NCBI GenBank assembly: GCA_021808035.1 | Contig: JAKBCG010000187.1 | Location: 1-5,458 of the forward strand | Direction of reading: 5' to 3' | Source of the DNA: Pseudomonadota bacterium | GTDB lineage: Bacteria > Pseudomonadota > Gammaproteobacteria > Steroidobacterales > Steroidobacteraceae | DNA: 5,458 bases | In this document: positions 5,454 to 5,458 of the stretch, piece after piece | How the letters are laid out: the number at the start of each line of letters is the position of its first letter | Numbering within the stretch: position 1 is the first letter of the stretch | The notes under the pieces: model-generated | Told to the model about the DNA's origin: nothing | Database searches by the model: none | Seen by the model: only the letters and a program-made list of their open reading frames with translations | Made by a program: the position numbers and the translations under genes

Positions 5454-5458
5454 AGATG

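Overview
This window holds the 5' part of the classic bacterial nusG-rplK-rplA-rplJ-rplL-rpoB cluster. All genes lie on the minus strand, so transcription runs from high to low coordinates. GC content is high (about 60-65% by eye) and third positions are strongly G/C. The RpoB N-terminus (MAYSFTEKKRIRKNFGKRPS), the type of beta-subunit inserts, the NusG sequence and the L7/L12 N-terminus (MSVMEVVDLIADMEKKF) all look proteobacterial. They are closest to what I remember of high-GC Gammaproteobacteria, with Betaproteobacteria the next choice. This is a judgement from memory, not a search.

Layout in transcription order: nusG (5453-4920, complete, only 5 bases from the window edge); a 63-bp gap with a hairpin that may be the L1 feedback site; rplK (4856-4425); rplA (4423-3728), whose ATG follows the rplK stop after one base; a 247-bp gap, the longest non-coding stretch, with several strong hairpins including a convincing L10-type mRNA leader; rplJ (3480-2935); a 52-bp gap; rplL (2882-2499); a 103-bp gap dominated by a perfect 22-nt inverted repeat placed like the known rplL-rpoB attenuator; and rpoB (2395 to the edge at 1), truncated after 798 codons. 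The rpoB gene runs off the window, so a search that requires a stop codon would miss it. A long antisense open frame over it (359-2410) is a shadow.

The genes form one functional unit. NusG couples RNA polymerase to the ribosome or Rho. L11, L10 and L7/L12 build the GTPase-centre stalk, L1 builds the opposite stalk, and RpoB is the polymerase beta subunit. Two feedback loops are expected (L1 on rplKA, L10 or its L12 complex on rplJL), plus a partial stop before rpoB to balance L7/L12 against polymerase.

I found no new system. The region is ordinary and highly conserved. The points worth a second look are the RNA structures between the genes, a leucine in NusG where I expect the conserved KOW-domain phenylalanine, and a repeated L12-binding segment at the L10 C-terminus. 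No tRNA, rRNA, mobile element, CRISPR array or convincing promoter was seen.
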